Assembly (NCBI GenBank): GCA_016792625.1
Contig: JAEUKK010000064.1
Span: 1 to 34,190, forward strand
Reading direction: 5' to 3'
Source: Deltaproteobacteria bacterium
GTDB taxonomy: Bacteria > Myxococcota_A > UBA796 > UBA2385
DNA length: 34,190 nt
A model generated the notes under the pieces. It made no database searches. It had not been told where the DNA came from and was given only the letters and a program-made list of their open reading frames with translations. The position numbers were made by a program, and so were the translations under genes. Below are positions 16,821 through 25,798 of this stretch, in pieces; positions within the stretch are counted from its first letter, which is position 1; every line of letters begins with the position of its first letter.

Positions 16821-16832
16821 CCCACCGGTGGG
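16821..16832. terminator. Palindrome between convergent genes
   Basis: CCCACCGGTGGG is a perfect 12-bp palindrome within the 36-bp gap between the pyk and GAF stop codons. It could end transcription from both sides, but there is no T-tract. Confidence 0.3.
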
Positions 16833-16842
16833 GTGCGACCGA

Positions 16843-17754
16843 TCAGGACGCGGCGGCGTACCCTTCACGGCCCTCGGGCAAGCCGGCGAACAGCTCGGCG
16901 AGCACCGCGGCGAACACGGTCGCGCACTCGACGTGCCACGAGTGGAAGCCGTCCCGCGCGTTGAGCAGCTCGAGCACCCCCCAGCGGGGCAGCCCGTCGC
17001 CCTCGTGAATGGGCACGGCGAGCACCGACCGGGTGCGGTAGCCGCTGGCTTGGTCGGCGGCGCGCAGGTGGCGGGTGTCGACGGCCGCGTCGCGGATGAG
17101 CAGGCTCGCCCCAGAGGCCAGGACGAAGCCCGCGATCCCCTGCCCTTTCGGGATGCGCGGCTTGCGGCGCCGCAGCGCGTCGGCCCGCGGTCCGCGCAGC
17201 GCGACGAACTCAAGGTGGTCGCGGCCGGCGCCCCCGAGCAGCACGGCGCCCGCCTCGGCGGGCACAAAAGCGCGGAGCAGCTGCAGGGCCAGCTGGGCGG
17301 CCTCGGCCTGGGAATTGGCGCCGCCGAGCATGTTCACCGCTTCGCTGAGGCGCTCCTCGAGGTCGTCGGGGGGCAGGGCGCCGCTGTCCTCTTCTTCGTC
17401 GTCGGACAGGGAGGGGTCGGCGCCCCCGACCCGCAGGCCCATCGCCGGCTCAAGGGGCGGGCCGCCGCAGAAGACATAGGGCTGGTCTTCATTGAGGAAG
17501 ATCGGGCTGCTAGACGCGCCCAGGCGGGCGTCGACCCAGTCGCGCGGGCCGCCGCGGGGCCGCATGCGCAGGCGCAGGCCGCTGCCTTGCTCGTGCACGT
17601 CGACCGCGCCGAGGCCGCGCAGGGCGCAGCAGAGCATCGGCTTGCGGGCGTGCGCGGGGGCGATCCGCCGCAGGACCTCGACCGCGGCGCCCATCCAGTC
17701 CTCGGCCTCGATGACAAAGACGGCCTCGTCGGCCTCTACTTCCCAGGTCGCCAC
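16843..17754 (-). CDS. GAF-domain protein
   Basis: 303 residues from a GTG preceded by GGAGG. The first 115 residues are an unidentified domain with VDVHEQGSGLRLRMRPRGG and DWVDARLG. An acidic linker follows (SLSDDEEEDSG, about 115-125), then a GAF domain (about 130-295). The GAF hallmarks are EAAQLALQLL, GAVLL, IPKGQGIAGFVLASG, a DTRHLRAADQ-SGYRTRSVLAVPI block and GVLELLNARDGF. GAF domains bind small ligands or dimerise; no output domain (kinase, cyclase, HTH) is attached, so it may act as a partner for another signalling protein. The ligand is unknown. Confidence 0.82.
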   Translation of the reverse strand: MATWEVEADEAVFVIEAEDWMGAAVEVLRRIAPAHARKPMLCCALRGLGAVDVHEQGSGLRLRMRPRGGPRDWVDARLGASSSPIFLNEDQPYVFCGGPPLEPAMGLRVGGADPSLSDDEEEDSGALPPDDLEERLSEAVNMLGGANSQAEAAQLALQLLRAFVPAEAGAVLLGGAGRDHLEFVALRGPRADALRRRKPRIPKGQGIAGFVLASGASLLIRDAAVDTRHLRAADQASGYRTRSVLAVPIHEGDGLPRWGVLELLNARDGFHSWHVECATVFAAVLAELFAGLPEGREGYAAAS

Positions 17755-17839
17755 CGATCCTCCCCAGGGGGCGCGGGGCCCCTCCCCACCAGGAACGGAC
17801 CGGGAGGCGCCGCGGTTGAGGCCTTGGGCGCGCCCCGCC

Positions 17840-17942
17840 GCGGGGCGGCGGGTCGGGTCCCCGCCTGGGGTTCGCCGCGGGGCGGCTCCGTCGGCTGCGC
17901 CGACCGGCCTGCGGCCGCCCGCGGGGCCCCTCGCGCGGGGGC
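17840..17942. other. GC-rich intergenic element
   Basis: Between the GAF and MBL genes lies a very GC-rich stretch with nested inverted repeats. It contains a GCGGGGCGGCTCCGTCGGC segment near 17877-17895 that recurs near 34146 and, inverted and shorter, near 7641-7667. It may be a REP-like dispersed element. Confidence 0.35.
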
Positions 17943-18815
17943 TCAGGCGGGGTCGAAGCCCGCCCGCCCGTCAAAAGGCAGCACCAAGGGCTCAGCCCCC
18001 GCCGCGCGCACCTCGCGCACAAAACCGGGCAGGTCAACCCCGGGGAGCAGGCGGGGCTCGTCTTGGTAGGGGGTGAAGAACCAATCCCAGTGACAAGCGA
18101 CCACGTACCGGGGGTTGAGCAGCTCGACCGCCGCGCGCACATAGCCCGGACGATACTTGCGCCCAATCGCGCAGAGGCAGAGCACGTCGGCCCGCCGGCC
18201 CTGCAGCTCGCGGTCGATGAAGTCGGCCGAATCGACGTGCACCACGCGCACCCCGGCGAGCTCGACCGCCCAGTTCAACACCAGCCCGTGCGGCAGGTCG
18301 GTGAAGCGCGGCGGCCAGGGCGGGGGCGCGGTGATGTTCCCGGGCAGGGTCACGCGGCCGAAGTAGACACGGCCGTGCCGGCTGGGCAGGCCACGCACGG
18401 TGGCCGGGCCGCAGGCGATGTCTTCGCGGCCCTCGGTGGCCACGATCTGGGCCTCGGGCAGGCCGGCGGCGCGGCCGATCCAGGCCACGTCGGGCGCGCC
18501 GATCAGCCGCGCGCCGGTGCGGCGGCAGAGCGCGGGCGCGTCGAGGGCATGGTCGTGGTGGGCGTGGCCGACCAGCACCTCGTCAGCGACGGGGATAACG
18601 CGCTGCAGCTGATCTTCGTCGCTGACCAAGCGGCTGAGGCCCGTGCGCAGCAGGCCCGGCCGGCTGATGAAGGGGTCGAGCACGAGCGTGCGCTGGGCGC
18701 CGCTGAGCACAAAACCGGCGGTGCCCAGGTAGCGGAGGCTGAGCGCGCTGTCGGGGCCGCCGACCGGCGGGCTGTACAGCGCGGGATCGACGCGCTGGAG
18801 CAGGTGGTGGAGCAT
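17943..18815 (-). CDS. MBL-fold metal-dependent hydrolase
   Basis: 290 residues. The metallo-beta-lactamase fold is marked by YLGTAGFVL (29-37), LVLDPFISRP (44-53) and the di-metal motif H-x-H-x-D-H at 84-89 (HAHHDH). Further ligands are probably in LPSRHG and HVDSADF, and ACHWDWF is near the C terminus. The layout is closest to the UlaG-like or N-acyl-phosphatidylethanolamine-phospholipase D-like branch, not to antibiotic beta-lactamases. No signal peptide is seen. Its start codon overlaps the stop of the upstream membrane-protein gene (TGATG), so they are probably translated together. The substrate may be lipid- or lactone-like, which is inference. Confidence 0.85.
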   Translation of the reverse strand: MLHHLLQRVDPALYSPPVGGPDSALSLRYLGTAGFVLSGAQRTLVLDPFISRPGLLRTGLSRLVSDEDQLQRVIPVADEVLVGHAHHDHALDAPALCRRTGARLIGAPDVAWIGRAAGLPEAQIVATEGREDIACGPATVRGLPSRHGRVYFGRVTLPGNITAPPPWPPRFTDLPHGLVLNWAVELAGVRVVHVDSADFIDRELQGRRADVLCLCAIGRKYRPGYVRAAVELLNPRYVVACHWDWFFTPYQDEPRLLPGVDLPGFVREVRAAGAEPLVLPFDGRAGFDPA

Positions 18816-19408
18816 CAGGCCCCCGCCGTGAGGGCCGCGGGGGCGGCGAGGCCCTCGCGGCGCAGCGCCTCGTCAAAAGCCTGGATCACCGCCGGGCCGC
18901 CGGCAGCGGCCATCAGCGTGCCCACGAGGCGGGCCTCGGGCTCGGCCCCCCCGGCCTGCCAGCCCTTGGCCTGCCCGCGGAGCAGCGCGATGAGCGGGCT
19001 GCGGCTGTGCGCAGCCCAGGCCGCGTCCATGAGATCGCGCACCTTGGCCGGGTGGGCGGGCAGGGCGCCGGCGGCGAAGGAGCGGCGCACCAGCTCGGCC
19101 CGCACCCCCGCCTCGGCGGCCCAGTCGCCGAGCTCTTTGACCGTCAGCAGGTAGAGCACGGTCTTGGCCAACTTCTTGATCAGGCCCCAGGTCACGCCGA
19201 TCAGGCAGCCGAGCAGCAGGTTGCCCCGGCCCTCGGACAACGGCGCGAGGGCCTCGTGGCCGCTGGGGTGCCCGTGGGCGGCGGCGAGCTGGGCGTAGAG
19301 GCCGCGAGAGAGGTGCCGCCGGATGAGGTCGTCGATGAGGGGCACCGGCAGCAGCGGCAACAAGCCGATGAGCAGGCAGGTGTGGGCGACGGAGCGCGTC
19401 GGGGTCAT
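18815..19408 (-). CDS. Membrane-associated protein, paralogue of 27116-27838
   Basis: 197 residues from an ATG with GAGG upstream. It has an N-terminal hydrophobic segment ending LLPVPLIDDLIRRHLS, a second hydrophobic segment around GCLIGVTWGLIKKLAKTVLY, then LTVKELGDWAAEAGVRAELV, and a helical C-terminal domain rich in Ala and Gly. The same order of motifs is found in the protein at 27116-27838 (PLPFVDDLAVGLLRRLA; ALVIKKILRKATIIFAVQDA; VGARLWHELYVAERAL), so the two are distant paralogues. No known family is recognised. The IKK-x-L amphipathic stretch suggests a membrane-surface helix. It is the middle gene of a likely three-gene operon with a lipoprotein and an MBL hydrolase. Confidence 0.7.
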   Translation of the reverse strand: MTPTRSVAHTCLLIGLLPLLPVPLIDDLIRRHLSRGLYAQLAAAHGHPSGHEALAPLSEGRGNLLLGCLIGVTWGLIKKLAKTVLYLLTVKELGDWAAEAGVRAELVRRSFAAGALPAHPAKVRDLMDAAWAAHSRSPLIALLRGQAKGWQAGGAEPEARLVGTLMAAAGGPAVIQAFDEALRREGLAAPAALTAGA

Positions 19409-19439
19409 CGGGGCCTCAGGGCGCGGGGGTCGCGGCGCC

Positions 19440-20240
19440 TTATCGTGGGCGCGGGCTGGCCCCGAGCCAGGCGCGGGCCAGCGCCGGATCCGAGGCGACG
19501 AGCACCCAGGGCTGGCCCTCGCGCTCTTGTACGGTCAGCCAGACCTCGCCGCCGGGCAGGGCGGCGCCGAGCACGAGGTGGCGCGGCAGCGGGGCGGGCA
19601 CCGCCGGCAGCAGGCGGCGCCGGCCGCAGGGCATGGGCCCGCGGCCGGTGTCGGGCGGCGGATCGCCGTCGAGGGGGGCGCGCCCGATCACCAGCCGGCG
19701 CGCGCCGGCGGCCTCAGCCCGGGCGGCCCAGTCGGCGGGCAAGGGCGCGTCGACCTCGCGGTGGCCCCGGTCGGGCTCAGCGTCCAGCAGGGCGCAGTCA
19801 GCGACCGCGACCTCGGCCTGGTCCCAGCTGATCGTGAGGTCCGCGGCGGCCCGCGCGCCGAGCCAAGCCAGGGCGGGGTGATCGGGGGGCAGCGGGCTCA
19901 GGCCGCCGACGCGGGCCGCGTCGATGAGGGCGCCCCCGCCGAGGCGCAGGGCGACGTGCCCGAGCAAGCGGCGGCCCTCGGCGTGGTCGGGCCCGGCGCG
20001 CTTCATCAGCAGAGGCCAGGCCTCGGCGGGGCGCCCCAGCGGGCCGGCGAAGGCCTGGGCGAGCAGCAGATCGAGCTCGCGGTCCTGCCCCTCGAAGCTG
20101 GCCGCGGCGCGGGCGGCCTGGGCGACGGCCGCAGGTGCGCCGCCGGCGAGGGCGGCCTGCAGCCCGGCGCGGGCCTCGACCAGGGCCGGGTCGGGCCCGC
20201 ACGCGCAGAGGGTGAGGAGGAGCGCAGCGGCGCGGTGCAT
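19440..20240 (-). CDS. Putative lipoprotein, Ala-rich helical repeats
   Basis: 266 residues. MHRAAALLLTLCACG gives a short signal peptide with an LCAC lipobox (Cys14). Residues 20-130 are helical and TPR-like in texture (LVEARAGLQAALAGG, AQAARAAASFEGQDRELDLL, AWPLLMKRAGPDHAEGRRLLGHVAL). The second half is a beta-rich domain ending with VWLTVQEREGQPWVLVASDP. No family assignment is made. It is 31 bp upstream of the membrane-protein gene on the same strand, probably the first gene of that operon. The ribosome binding site is weak. Confidence 0.65.
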   Translation of the reverse strand: MHRAAALLLTLCACGPDPALVEARAGLQAALAGGAPAAVAQAARAAASFEGQDRELDLLLAQAFAGPLGRPAEAWPLLMKRAGPDHAEGRRLLGHVALRLGGGALIDAARVGGLSPLPPDHPALAWLGARAAADLTISWDQAEVAVADCALLDAEPDRGHREVDAPLPADWAARAEAAGARRLVIGRAPLDGDPPPDTGRGPMPCGRRRLLPAVPAPLPRHLVLGAALPGGEVWLTVQEREGQPWVLVASDPALARAWLGASPRPR

Positions 20241-20328
20241 GGGCGGTCCGGGGCGGCGGGGCCAGGGCGTCCCGCGCCCCCGACAATAGAGCCCGCCCGG
20301 CGCGCGCCGCCCACCCATCGAGGACCGC

Positions 20329-21183
20329 ATGCAGACCGAGCACCACCCCTGGAGCCCCGCCGCGCTGCGCCGGCAGATGAGCCAGCTCCTCGTCGAAGAT
20401 CCGCCCCCCATCGTCACCCTGCACCCCGAGGGGGCCGCGCCCCTGGCCCTGCTCTGCGAGCACGCGAGCGCCCGCCTGCCCCGGGGCTGCGGGGCCAGCG
20501 CCGCCGACATGGCCTGGCTGCACACCCACTGGGGCGTCGATCTGGGCGCGGCGCCCCTGACCGCCGCCCTGGCCCGCCGCCTCGACGCGCCGGCCTTCCT
20601 CGGCGGGGTCAGCCGCCTGCTCTGCGACCTGAACCGACCGCCCGCGCACCCCGACCTCGCCCGCGCCGAGGTCGAGGGCGCGCGCCTCGCGCTCAACGCC
20701 CCGCTGCACGCCCATGACCAGGCGGCGGCCGAGGCCGCCCGGGCGGCCCGCGTCACGGCCTGGCACACACCCTTCCACGCGGCGGTCGAGGCCGGGCTCG
20801 CCGCCCGCCGGGGGCAGCTGCGCCTGCTGTTCAGCGTGCACACGTTTACGCCGCTCTACCTGGGCCAGCCGCGCAGCATGGGCATGGGCGTGCTCTTTGA
20901 CGAGCACGACGCCCTCGCCGAAGAGCTGGCCGCCGCGCTTGAGGCGGGCGAGGCGGCGGCGCCCGATGGGGTCGAGGTCGTCCGCAACGCGCCGTGGAGC
21001 GGCAAAGACGGCCTCATCTACAGCCCGCAGCGCCATGGCCGGGCCCAGGGGCTGCCCTACCTTGAGCTCGAGGTGCGCCAAGACCTGCTGGAGCAGGACG
21101 ATCAGGTCGAGCGCATCGCCGGCCGCGTGGCCCGGGCCCTGCGTGGCCTCGGCCTGCTGCGGGGGGCCTGGCCGACGGCTTGA
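20329..21183 (+). CDS. N-formylglutamate amidohydrolase family protein
   Basis: 284 residues from an ATG with GAGG upstream. The family hydrolyses N-formyl-L-glutamate to glutamate and formate at the end of one histidine-degradation route. Hallmarks are LLCEHASARLP (41-51), HWGVDLGA (about 67-74), RLLCDLNRP (about 95-103), SVHTFTP (about 169-175) and the C-terminal YLELEVRQDLL. The His/Glu residues in these segments are the expected zinc ligands and base. No hut genes are next to it, so it may act on another N-acyl amino acid. Divergent from the lipoprotein at 19440. Confidence 0.85.
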   Translation: MQTEHHPWSPAALRRQMSQLLVEDPPPIVTLHPEGAAPLALLCEHASARLPRGCGASAADMAWLHTHWGVDLGAAPLTAALARRLDAPAFLGGVSRLLCDLNRPPAHPDLARAEVEGARLALNAPLHAHDQAAAEAARAARVTAWHTPFHAAVEAGLAARRGQLRLLFSVHTFTPLYLGQPRSMGMGVLFDEHDALAEELAAALEAGEAAAPDGVEVVRNAPWSGKDGLIYSPQRHGRAQGLPYLELEVRQDLLEQDDQVERIAGRVARALRGLGLLRGAWPTA

Positions 21184-21192
21184 GGGCCCGCC

Positions 21193-21212
21193 CCTGACCC
21201 GTTTGGGTCAGG
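21193..21212. terminator. Bidirectional hairpin between convergent genes
   Basis: CCTGACCC-GTTT-GGGTCAGG is a perfect 8-bp stem with a 4-nt loop, extended by near-complementary GC flanks, in the 50-bp gap between two converging stop codons. It probably ends transcripts from both sides, although a T-tract is missing. Confidence 0.55.
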
Positions 21213-21233
21213 CGGCGGGGGGCCGCGGGGCGC

Positions 21234-21452
21234 TCAGCGCTTCTTGCCGCCCTTCTTCTGGGCCTTGCTCGCTTGGTTCGGCGGGTTGCGGAAGCCGGGG
21301 CGGGCGACGAAGTCGCTGGCGCGGCTCAGCACGCTGTTCTGCTTGACCTGGGAGCGCTCGGCCGGGGCTGCGGGGGCCGGCGCGGCCTCAACCTCAGCCT
21401 CGGCGGCGGCCGGCGCGTCAAGCTCTTGATCGTTCTCGTGTTCGGTCGACAT
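21234..21452 (-). CDS. Small charged protein of unknown function
   Basis: 72 residues from an ATG with an excellent GGAGGTG ribosome binding site, the main reason to believe it. The N-terminal half is acidic and Ala/Pro-rich (DQELDAPAAAEAEVEAAPAP). The C-terminal half is basic, with RASDFVARPGFRNPPNQASK and a Lys/Gly tail ending KKGGKKR. No membrane segment is seen. It is likely disordered, and the basic tail could bind nucleic acid or ribosomes. No family is recognised. Confidence 0.6.
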   Translation of the reverse strand: MSTEHENDQELDAPAAAEAEVEAAPAPAAPAERSQVKQNSVLSRASDFVARPGFRNPPNQASKAQKKGGKKR

Positions 21453-21750
21453 GGACACCTCCAGCCGACCGCCTATCGCGCCGCGGGCCCGCCCGCGCCC
21501 CCCGGAGCCCCGCCGCCCGAGGAGCGCCGCCGCCGCCGCTTCTGCGCGCGCCGCAGCCCCGCCAGCGCCCTGCAAACATGGGGTCAAAGCGACCCACTCG
21601 CCCGCGGCGCGCCTTGCGAGGCCGCCGGGCCGCCGGCTACTCCAACGGGACAGCGGCGCGTTTCACAGCGCTGCGCCCCCTTCCCTGCCCATCCCCGCCC
21701 TTCGGGGCCCGCCCGGCCCGTTGGGCCCGCGCCCCGACAAGGATGCCCCC
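21453..21750. other. Intergenic region between divergent genes
   Basis: About 300 bp separates the small charged gene (minus) from the GYF_2 gene (plus). It must hold both promoters. No clear boxes, hairpins or genes were identified; open frames are low-complexity Arg/Pro shadows. Confidence 0.5.
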
Positions 21751-22758
21751 ATGTCCCGCTGGCTTGTGACCCAGAGAGACCGTCAGTTCACGACCAAAGA
21801 CCTTGAAGAGCTCAAGCAGCTCGCCCGCCAGGGCAAGGTCGGCCGCGGCGACATGATCCAGCCGCCGGGCGCGTCTGACTGGCTCTACGCGGTCGAGCTG
21901 CCCGAGCTGGCGGCCCTGCTCAAGGCCACCAAACGGGACGACGACGACGACCTGCCGGCGGCCCGCAAGGCGCCCCTGCTCGCGCTGGCCGTCTTCTTCA
22001 TCTTGGTCGCGGCGGCCGGCGGCGCCACCATCATGCACTACTACAAGCTGCTGCAGGGCGTGAACCTCGACCTGATGAAAGACCTGTCCCTGACCGAGAT
22101 GTTGGTCACCGGCGACAGCGTCAGCCTCTACGCCGAGCCCGGCGGCACCAGCGCGGTCGCGGGCTCGGCCGCCAAGAACGACAAGCTGCAGCTGCTCAGC
22201 AAGCGCGGCCCCTGGTACCGGGTCGAGACGACCAGCGGCACCCAGGGCTGGATCGCCGTCGACCAGGTCGTCCCGGCTTACTTCTTCGCCGACGCCGAGA
22301 CCAAAAAGGACTATGACCCCATCTACAACCCCGACCGCTACGTCTTTGTGCGCAACGCGGGGTGGATGCAGGTGCCCGATGCCAAGGGCAAGAAGAACGT
22401 GACCGTGTTCAGCTTCCAGCTGCAGAACAGCTCGAAGTTCGACATGGAGAACATCGTGCTCAACGCCACGATCAAAGACAAGAACGGCAAGGTGCTCGAA
22501 GAGAAAGAGGTCCGCATCGAGGGCCACATCAAGCGCTACGACAGCTCGATGGTCGGCACCCTGCTGCCCGATCCCAAAGACAAGGCCGGCGAGCGCCGCC
22601 TGCTGACCTCGACCAGCTTCGCCGACCTCTCGGCGGTCGACCCCGACCTGCAGCTGCGCTGGTCTGAGGGCATCGAGGTCATCCTCGACACCCCCGGCTT
22701 TGAGGTCGCGAACATCGACCTGCTCGAGGTCCGCGCGGTGCCCGCCAAGATCCAGTGA
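21751..22758 (+). CDS. GYF_2-like, single-TM, SH3b-domain protein
   Basis: 335 residues from an ATG with AAGGA upstream. Residues 1-55 match the bacterial GYF_2 layout (W-L-V, F-T-T-K-D-L-E-E-L, G-K-V-G-R-G-D, W-L-Y-A-V-E-L). An acidic DDDDD linker and one membrane helix (75-96) follow. Outside the membrane, residues about 113-165 form a bacterial SH3 domain (GDSVSLYAEPGG, KLQLLSKRGPWYRVE, GTQGWIAVDQV). The C-terminal 150 residues are a beta domain with FSFQLQNSSKFDMENIVLNA, like FxLYD-type extracytoplasmic domains. Topology suggests a cytoplasmic GYF_2 module linked to a periplasmic peptidoglycan-sensing or binding part. Function is not established. Confidence 0.75.
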   Translation: MSRWLVTQRDRQFTTKDLEELKQLARQGKVGRGDMIQPPGASDWLYAVELPELAALLKATKRDDDDDLPAARKAPLLALAVFFILVAAAGGATIMHYYKLLQGVNLDLMKDLSLTEMLVTGDSVSLYAEPGGTSAVAGSAAKNDKLQLLSKRGPWYRVETTSGTQGWIAVDQVVPAYFFADAETKKDYDPIYNPDRYVFVRNAGWMQVPDAKGKKNVTVFSFQLQNSSKFDMENIVLNATIKDKNGKVLEEKEVRIEGHIKRYDSSMVGTLLPDPKDKAGERRLLTSTSFADLSAVDPDLQLRWSEGIEVILDTPGFEVANIDLLEVRAVPAKIQ

Positions 22759-22788
22759 GGGTGGGCGGCGCGGCCGCCACATCCCTGC

Positions 22789-22822
22789 ACGGCCCCGCCT
22801 CGGCGGGGCCGTCGCTGTTTTC
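22789..22822 (+). terminator. Rho-independent-type terminator
   Basis: A 10-bp stem (22789-22798 with 22803-22812) closes a CTCG tetraloop and is followed by TCGCTGTTTTC. It lies 31 bp past the stop of the GYF_2 gene and is the natural end of that transcript. Confidence 0.75.
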
Positions 22823-23011
22823 GGAGAGGTGCTGCGGGATCCGATTGGGATCAGGCCCGCGCCCGGCCGACCGGAGCGCGCCGCGCAGCGGCGGTCTGGC
22901 CGCGAGGCCAGACCAAGCCCGCGCGGGCGGCGATCCCGGCCCCCGGGGCCGGAGCGCCGACCGGGGCCCGCGGGCGCGCGCGCAGGGGGGCCGAGGGCGC
23001 CCCGCCGGCCT

Positions 23012-25798
23012 TCACCAGCGCAGGTCGAACCACTCGCCGGTGGAGAAGGCGTCGTAGGGGTAACCCCAGGCGTCGGGGTATTGGTCGCAGTAATAGGTCG
23101 GCGGCCCGCACCATCCGGCGGCGAAGCCGATGGCCAGCACGTCAAGGATGAGGCCGAGCGGCGCGGTGGGGAAGCGCATCTCGACCACCTCGAGCGAGGG
23201 CATCTCGACCGTACCCGTGGTGAGGGTGGTCCACGACCCATCATAGCCCTGGACCCGAAGCGTGCCGGCCTGGAGCACCCAGCGGTAGTAGGTGTAGGGC
23301 GCGCCCGAGGACAGGCCCCAGGCCTCAATAAACAGCGTGTCGGGGTCGATGGGCGCGTGCGCGGTCAGGCGAATGGCCAGCTCGCCATCGATGAAGCGGT
23401 ACTCGCCGCGGGCGAGGTCATTGGCGTGCCCGAGCAGGTTGTCGCCGGCAGCGTCGTCGGTGGTGGCCAGGGCCGTCCACGGGGGCTCGCCGAGCACCAC
23501 CGGGGCGATGGCCGTGTAGGTGTGGCTGTCGTCGACCACGGTGAGCTCGAGGTTGAGCAGGTCACCGGGCGCGCCGCTGACCGCGCTGACCCCAAAGTCG
23601 ACCAGCACGGTCGCCCCGAGGCCGATGAGACCCGCCGTGTCGGTCGCATCGGTCAGGGTCGCGGTGGCGTCGCCGCTGAGCGCCGCGCTCACCTCGACCC
23701 GACCGTCGGTGGGCAGCCCGCCGGTGTTGGTGAGCGAGACGTCGATGGTCGCGCTCTCGCCGGGGTCGAGCTTGCCATCGCCCCCCGAGTCGCGGATCTC
23801 CATCGCGGTGACCCGCAGGACCGGCCAGGGCACGCTGATCGAGACGGGCAGGCTCCAGCTCTCGAGGCCATCGTCGAGCTCGATGGACAGGGTGACCGGC
23901 GTGCTGTCGGCGTGGGTGGCCGCGACGTCGAGGGTCGGGCCGCTGATGACCAGCGACTCGGCCGCCGCCCACAGGTCGGGATCGAGCAGCAGGGTCTCGC
24001 CGAAGTTCACCGTCAGGTCGGGGTGGGTGCTGACCACGTCGGCGGTGATCGGGCCCGCGCTGACCGCGCCGGTGTTGAGCAGCACCGCCGACAGCGGCAG
24101 GCTGAGGTCACCCGGCCGTGCGCTGCGCGGCGACAAGGAGCTGACCGCGGGCACCGGCGGGGGCGGCACCTGCAGGGTCACCGCCGTGCCGCTGAGCGTG
24201 GCCGGCCCGGCGCTGTACAGATCACCCGCCGCGTCGATGCGCAGCGCGGTGAAGCTGCCCGTGGCCGCCGTCTCGACCCGGGCGAACCAGCGGTCCGGGC
24301 CGGGCGCGGGGGGCAGCAGGTCGACGTGCTCGGTGAGGTCGACGCGGAAGACCTGGGGGCCGACCTCGACCAGGCCCGCGTGCACGGGCAGCAGCAGGTC
24401 GGGCGCGTTGGGATCACCGACGCCCAGCTCGATCAGCGCGCCGGCGGCGAGGTCGAGGTTGAGCTCGATCTCGGCCGCGCTGCCTTGGCCGAGCAACACA
24501 CGCTCGTCATAGGTCCACGAGCGGTCGCCGTCGGTGATGACGAGGCGCACCGGCAGGTACCGGTCGCTGGGCTGGTCGGGGTCGAGGGCCAGGCTGAACT
24601 CGACGGGGACGGTCGCGCCGCCCGCGACCTCGGGGATGTCTTGGCTGGTCGGGTCGACCACGCCGCCGCCCGCGGGCAGCTCGACCGAGGCCACCCACCC
24701 CGTCGCGGGGGCGCCGGTGGTGTTCTCAAGGTCCCACCGCAAGGTCACCACGTCGCCGGGCTCGACCTCCTCGGGGCTCGAGCTAAAGCTGGGCTCGAGC
24801 TCGGCGGCGAGCTGCTCGACCCGCACCTCGTCGATGTACCAGTCGTCGCCGTTTTGGGCCTGGTAACGCCAGCCCAAGTAGACCGTCGGGCTGCCCGCCC
24901 ACGCCGAGAGGTCATAAATGGCGGAGCGGCCAAACGCAGCCTCAGACGGGAGGGGGAGCACCTCAACCACCGGCTCGAATGCCGCCGGGTCGGGGGTGGT
25001 GGTCGAGATATAGAGCCCGTGGCTGCCCGCGTTGGCCGTCGCCGCGCCCGACTCGGCCCAGGTGACCATGATCTGGTCAAGGGTGGTGAAGTCGAGCGGC
25101 GGGCTGATGAGCCAGTCGATCATCTCGTCGCCCTCGGCCGAGCCCCGGGCGTGAAAGGCGCTGGCCGCCCCGGCCGCAGCCCGGCTGGTGCTGAGCGTGA
25201 ACTGGTAGAAGTTGAAGCCCTCAGACGGGGTCTGCCAGCCCATGGTGAACAAAGAGCTGCGGCCGTCGCCGATCTCGAAGCCCTCGGCCCAGGGCAGGCC
25301 GGCGCTGAGCGGGCGCACGGCGCGCACAAAAGGCCCCGCGTCGCCCTCGGCGGGCAGCTCGGCGGCGGCCCCGGGCAGGTCGGTCGCCCGCAGGTAGTAC
25401 TCGACCGCGGGCGCGTTGAGGCGGGGGAGCTCACCCGTCCACAAGCCGGCCTCGCCCTTCTCAAGCACCACCACATCCCAGAAGGTGGCGCCGGAGGTGC
25501 GGAAGTAACAGAGCACCTCGGCCACCCCGTCGGGGTCACGCACGGTGGCCTCGATCGCCAGGACCTCACCCGCCAGCAGCTCGCCCTCGCCCGGCGTGTG
25601 CTCGATCTCGGGCGGGCTGGCCTCGCCCTCAGCCTCGTCTTCTTTGTCGCCGCCGCTGCCGCAGCCCACCAGCCCGAGGCCGCCCAGCGGCAAGAGCAGC
25701 AAGGGCAGGAGGACCAGCGGCGGCCTGCGCGGGGCGACGGGAGCGGACAGCCGACCCGCGGGGCCGAGGGCGGTGGAGGGGCGGTGCGCGGGCGACAT
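23012..25798 (-). CDS. Large multidomain surface lipoprotein (928 aa)
   Basis: Start ATG at 25798 with CCGGAG 5 bp upstream. The signal peptide has a long Leu-rich core and lipobox LVGC (Cys46), then a Gly/Asp/Glu tether (GSGGDKEDEAEGE). Next is an Ig-like domain (about 55-135; VLAIEATVRDPDGVAEVLCY). A jelly-roll domain of the choice-of-anchor or MAM-like kind follows (about 170-340; AEGFEIGDG, DWLISPPLDFTTLDQIMVTW, YLGWRYQAQNGDDWYIDEVR). Several CARDB/Ig-like repeats come after (GDVVTLRWDLENTTG; LLNTGAVSAGPI; DGKLDPGESATIDVSLTNTG). The C-terminal domain has WCGPPTYYCDQYPD, possibly a disulfide. It is probably an outer-membrane-anchored adhesin or binding protein. No catalytic motif is seen. 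Confidence 0.85.
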   Translation of the reverse strand: MSPAHRPSTALGPAGRLSAPVAPRRPPLVLLPLLLLPLGGLGLVGCGSGGDKEDEAEGEASPPEIEHTPGEGELLAGEVLAIEATVRDPDGVAEVLCYFRTSGATFWDVVVLEKGEAGLWTGELPRLNAPAVEYYLRATDLPGAAAELPAEGDAGPFVRAVRPLSAGLPWAEGFEIGDGRSSLFTMGWQTPSEGFNFYQFTLSTSRAAAGAASAFHARGSAEGDEMIDWLISPPLDFTTLDQIMVTWAESGAATANAGSHGLYISTTTPDPAAFEPVVEVLPLPSEAAFGRSAIYDLSAWAGSPTVYLGWRYQAQNGDDWYIDEVRVEQLAAELEPSFSSSPEEVEPGDVVTLRWDLENTTGAPATGWVASVELPAGGGVVDPTSQDIPEVAGGATVPVEFSLALDPDQPSDRYLPVRLVITDGDRSWTYDERVLLGQGSAAEIELNLDLAAGALIELGVGDPNAPDLLLPVHAGLVEVGPQVFRVDLTEHVDLLPPAPGPDRWFARVETAATGSFTALRIDAAGDLYSAGPATLSGTAVTLQVPPPPVPAVSSLSPRSARPGDLSLPLSAVLLNTGAVSAGPITADVVSTHPDLTVNFGETLLLDPDLWAAAESLVISGPTLDVAATHADSTPVTLSIELDDGLESWSLPVSISVPWPVLRVTAMEIRDSGGDGKLDPGESATIDVSLTNTGGLPTDGRVEVSAALSGDATATLTDATDTAGLIGLGATVLVDFGVSAVSGAPGDLLNLELTVVDDSHTYTAIAPVVLGEPPWTALATTDDAAGDNLLGHANDLARGEYRFIDGELAIRLTAHAPIDPDTLFIEAWGLSSGAPYTYYRWVLQAGTLRVQGYDGSWTTLTTGTVEMPSLEVVEMRFPTAPLGLILDVLAIGFAAGWCGPPTYYCDQYPDAWGYPYDAFSTGEWFDLRW

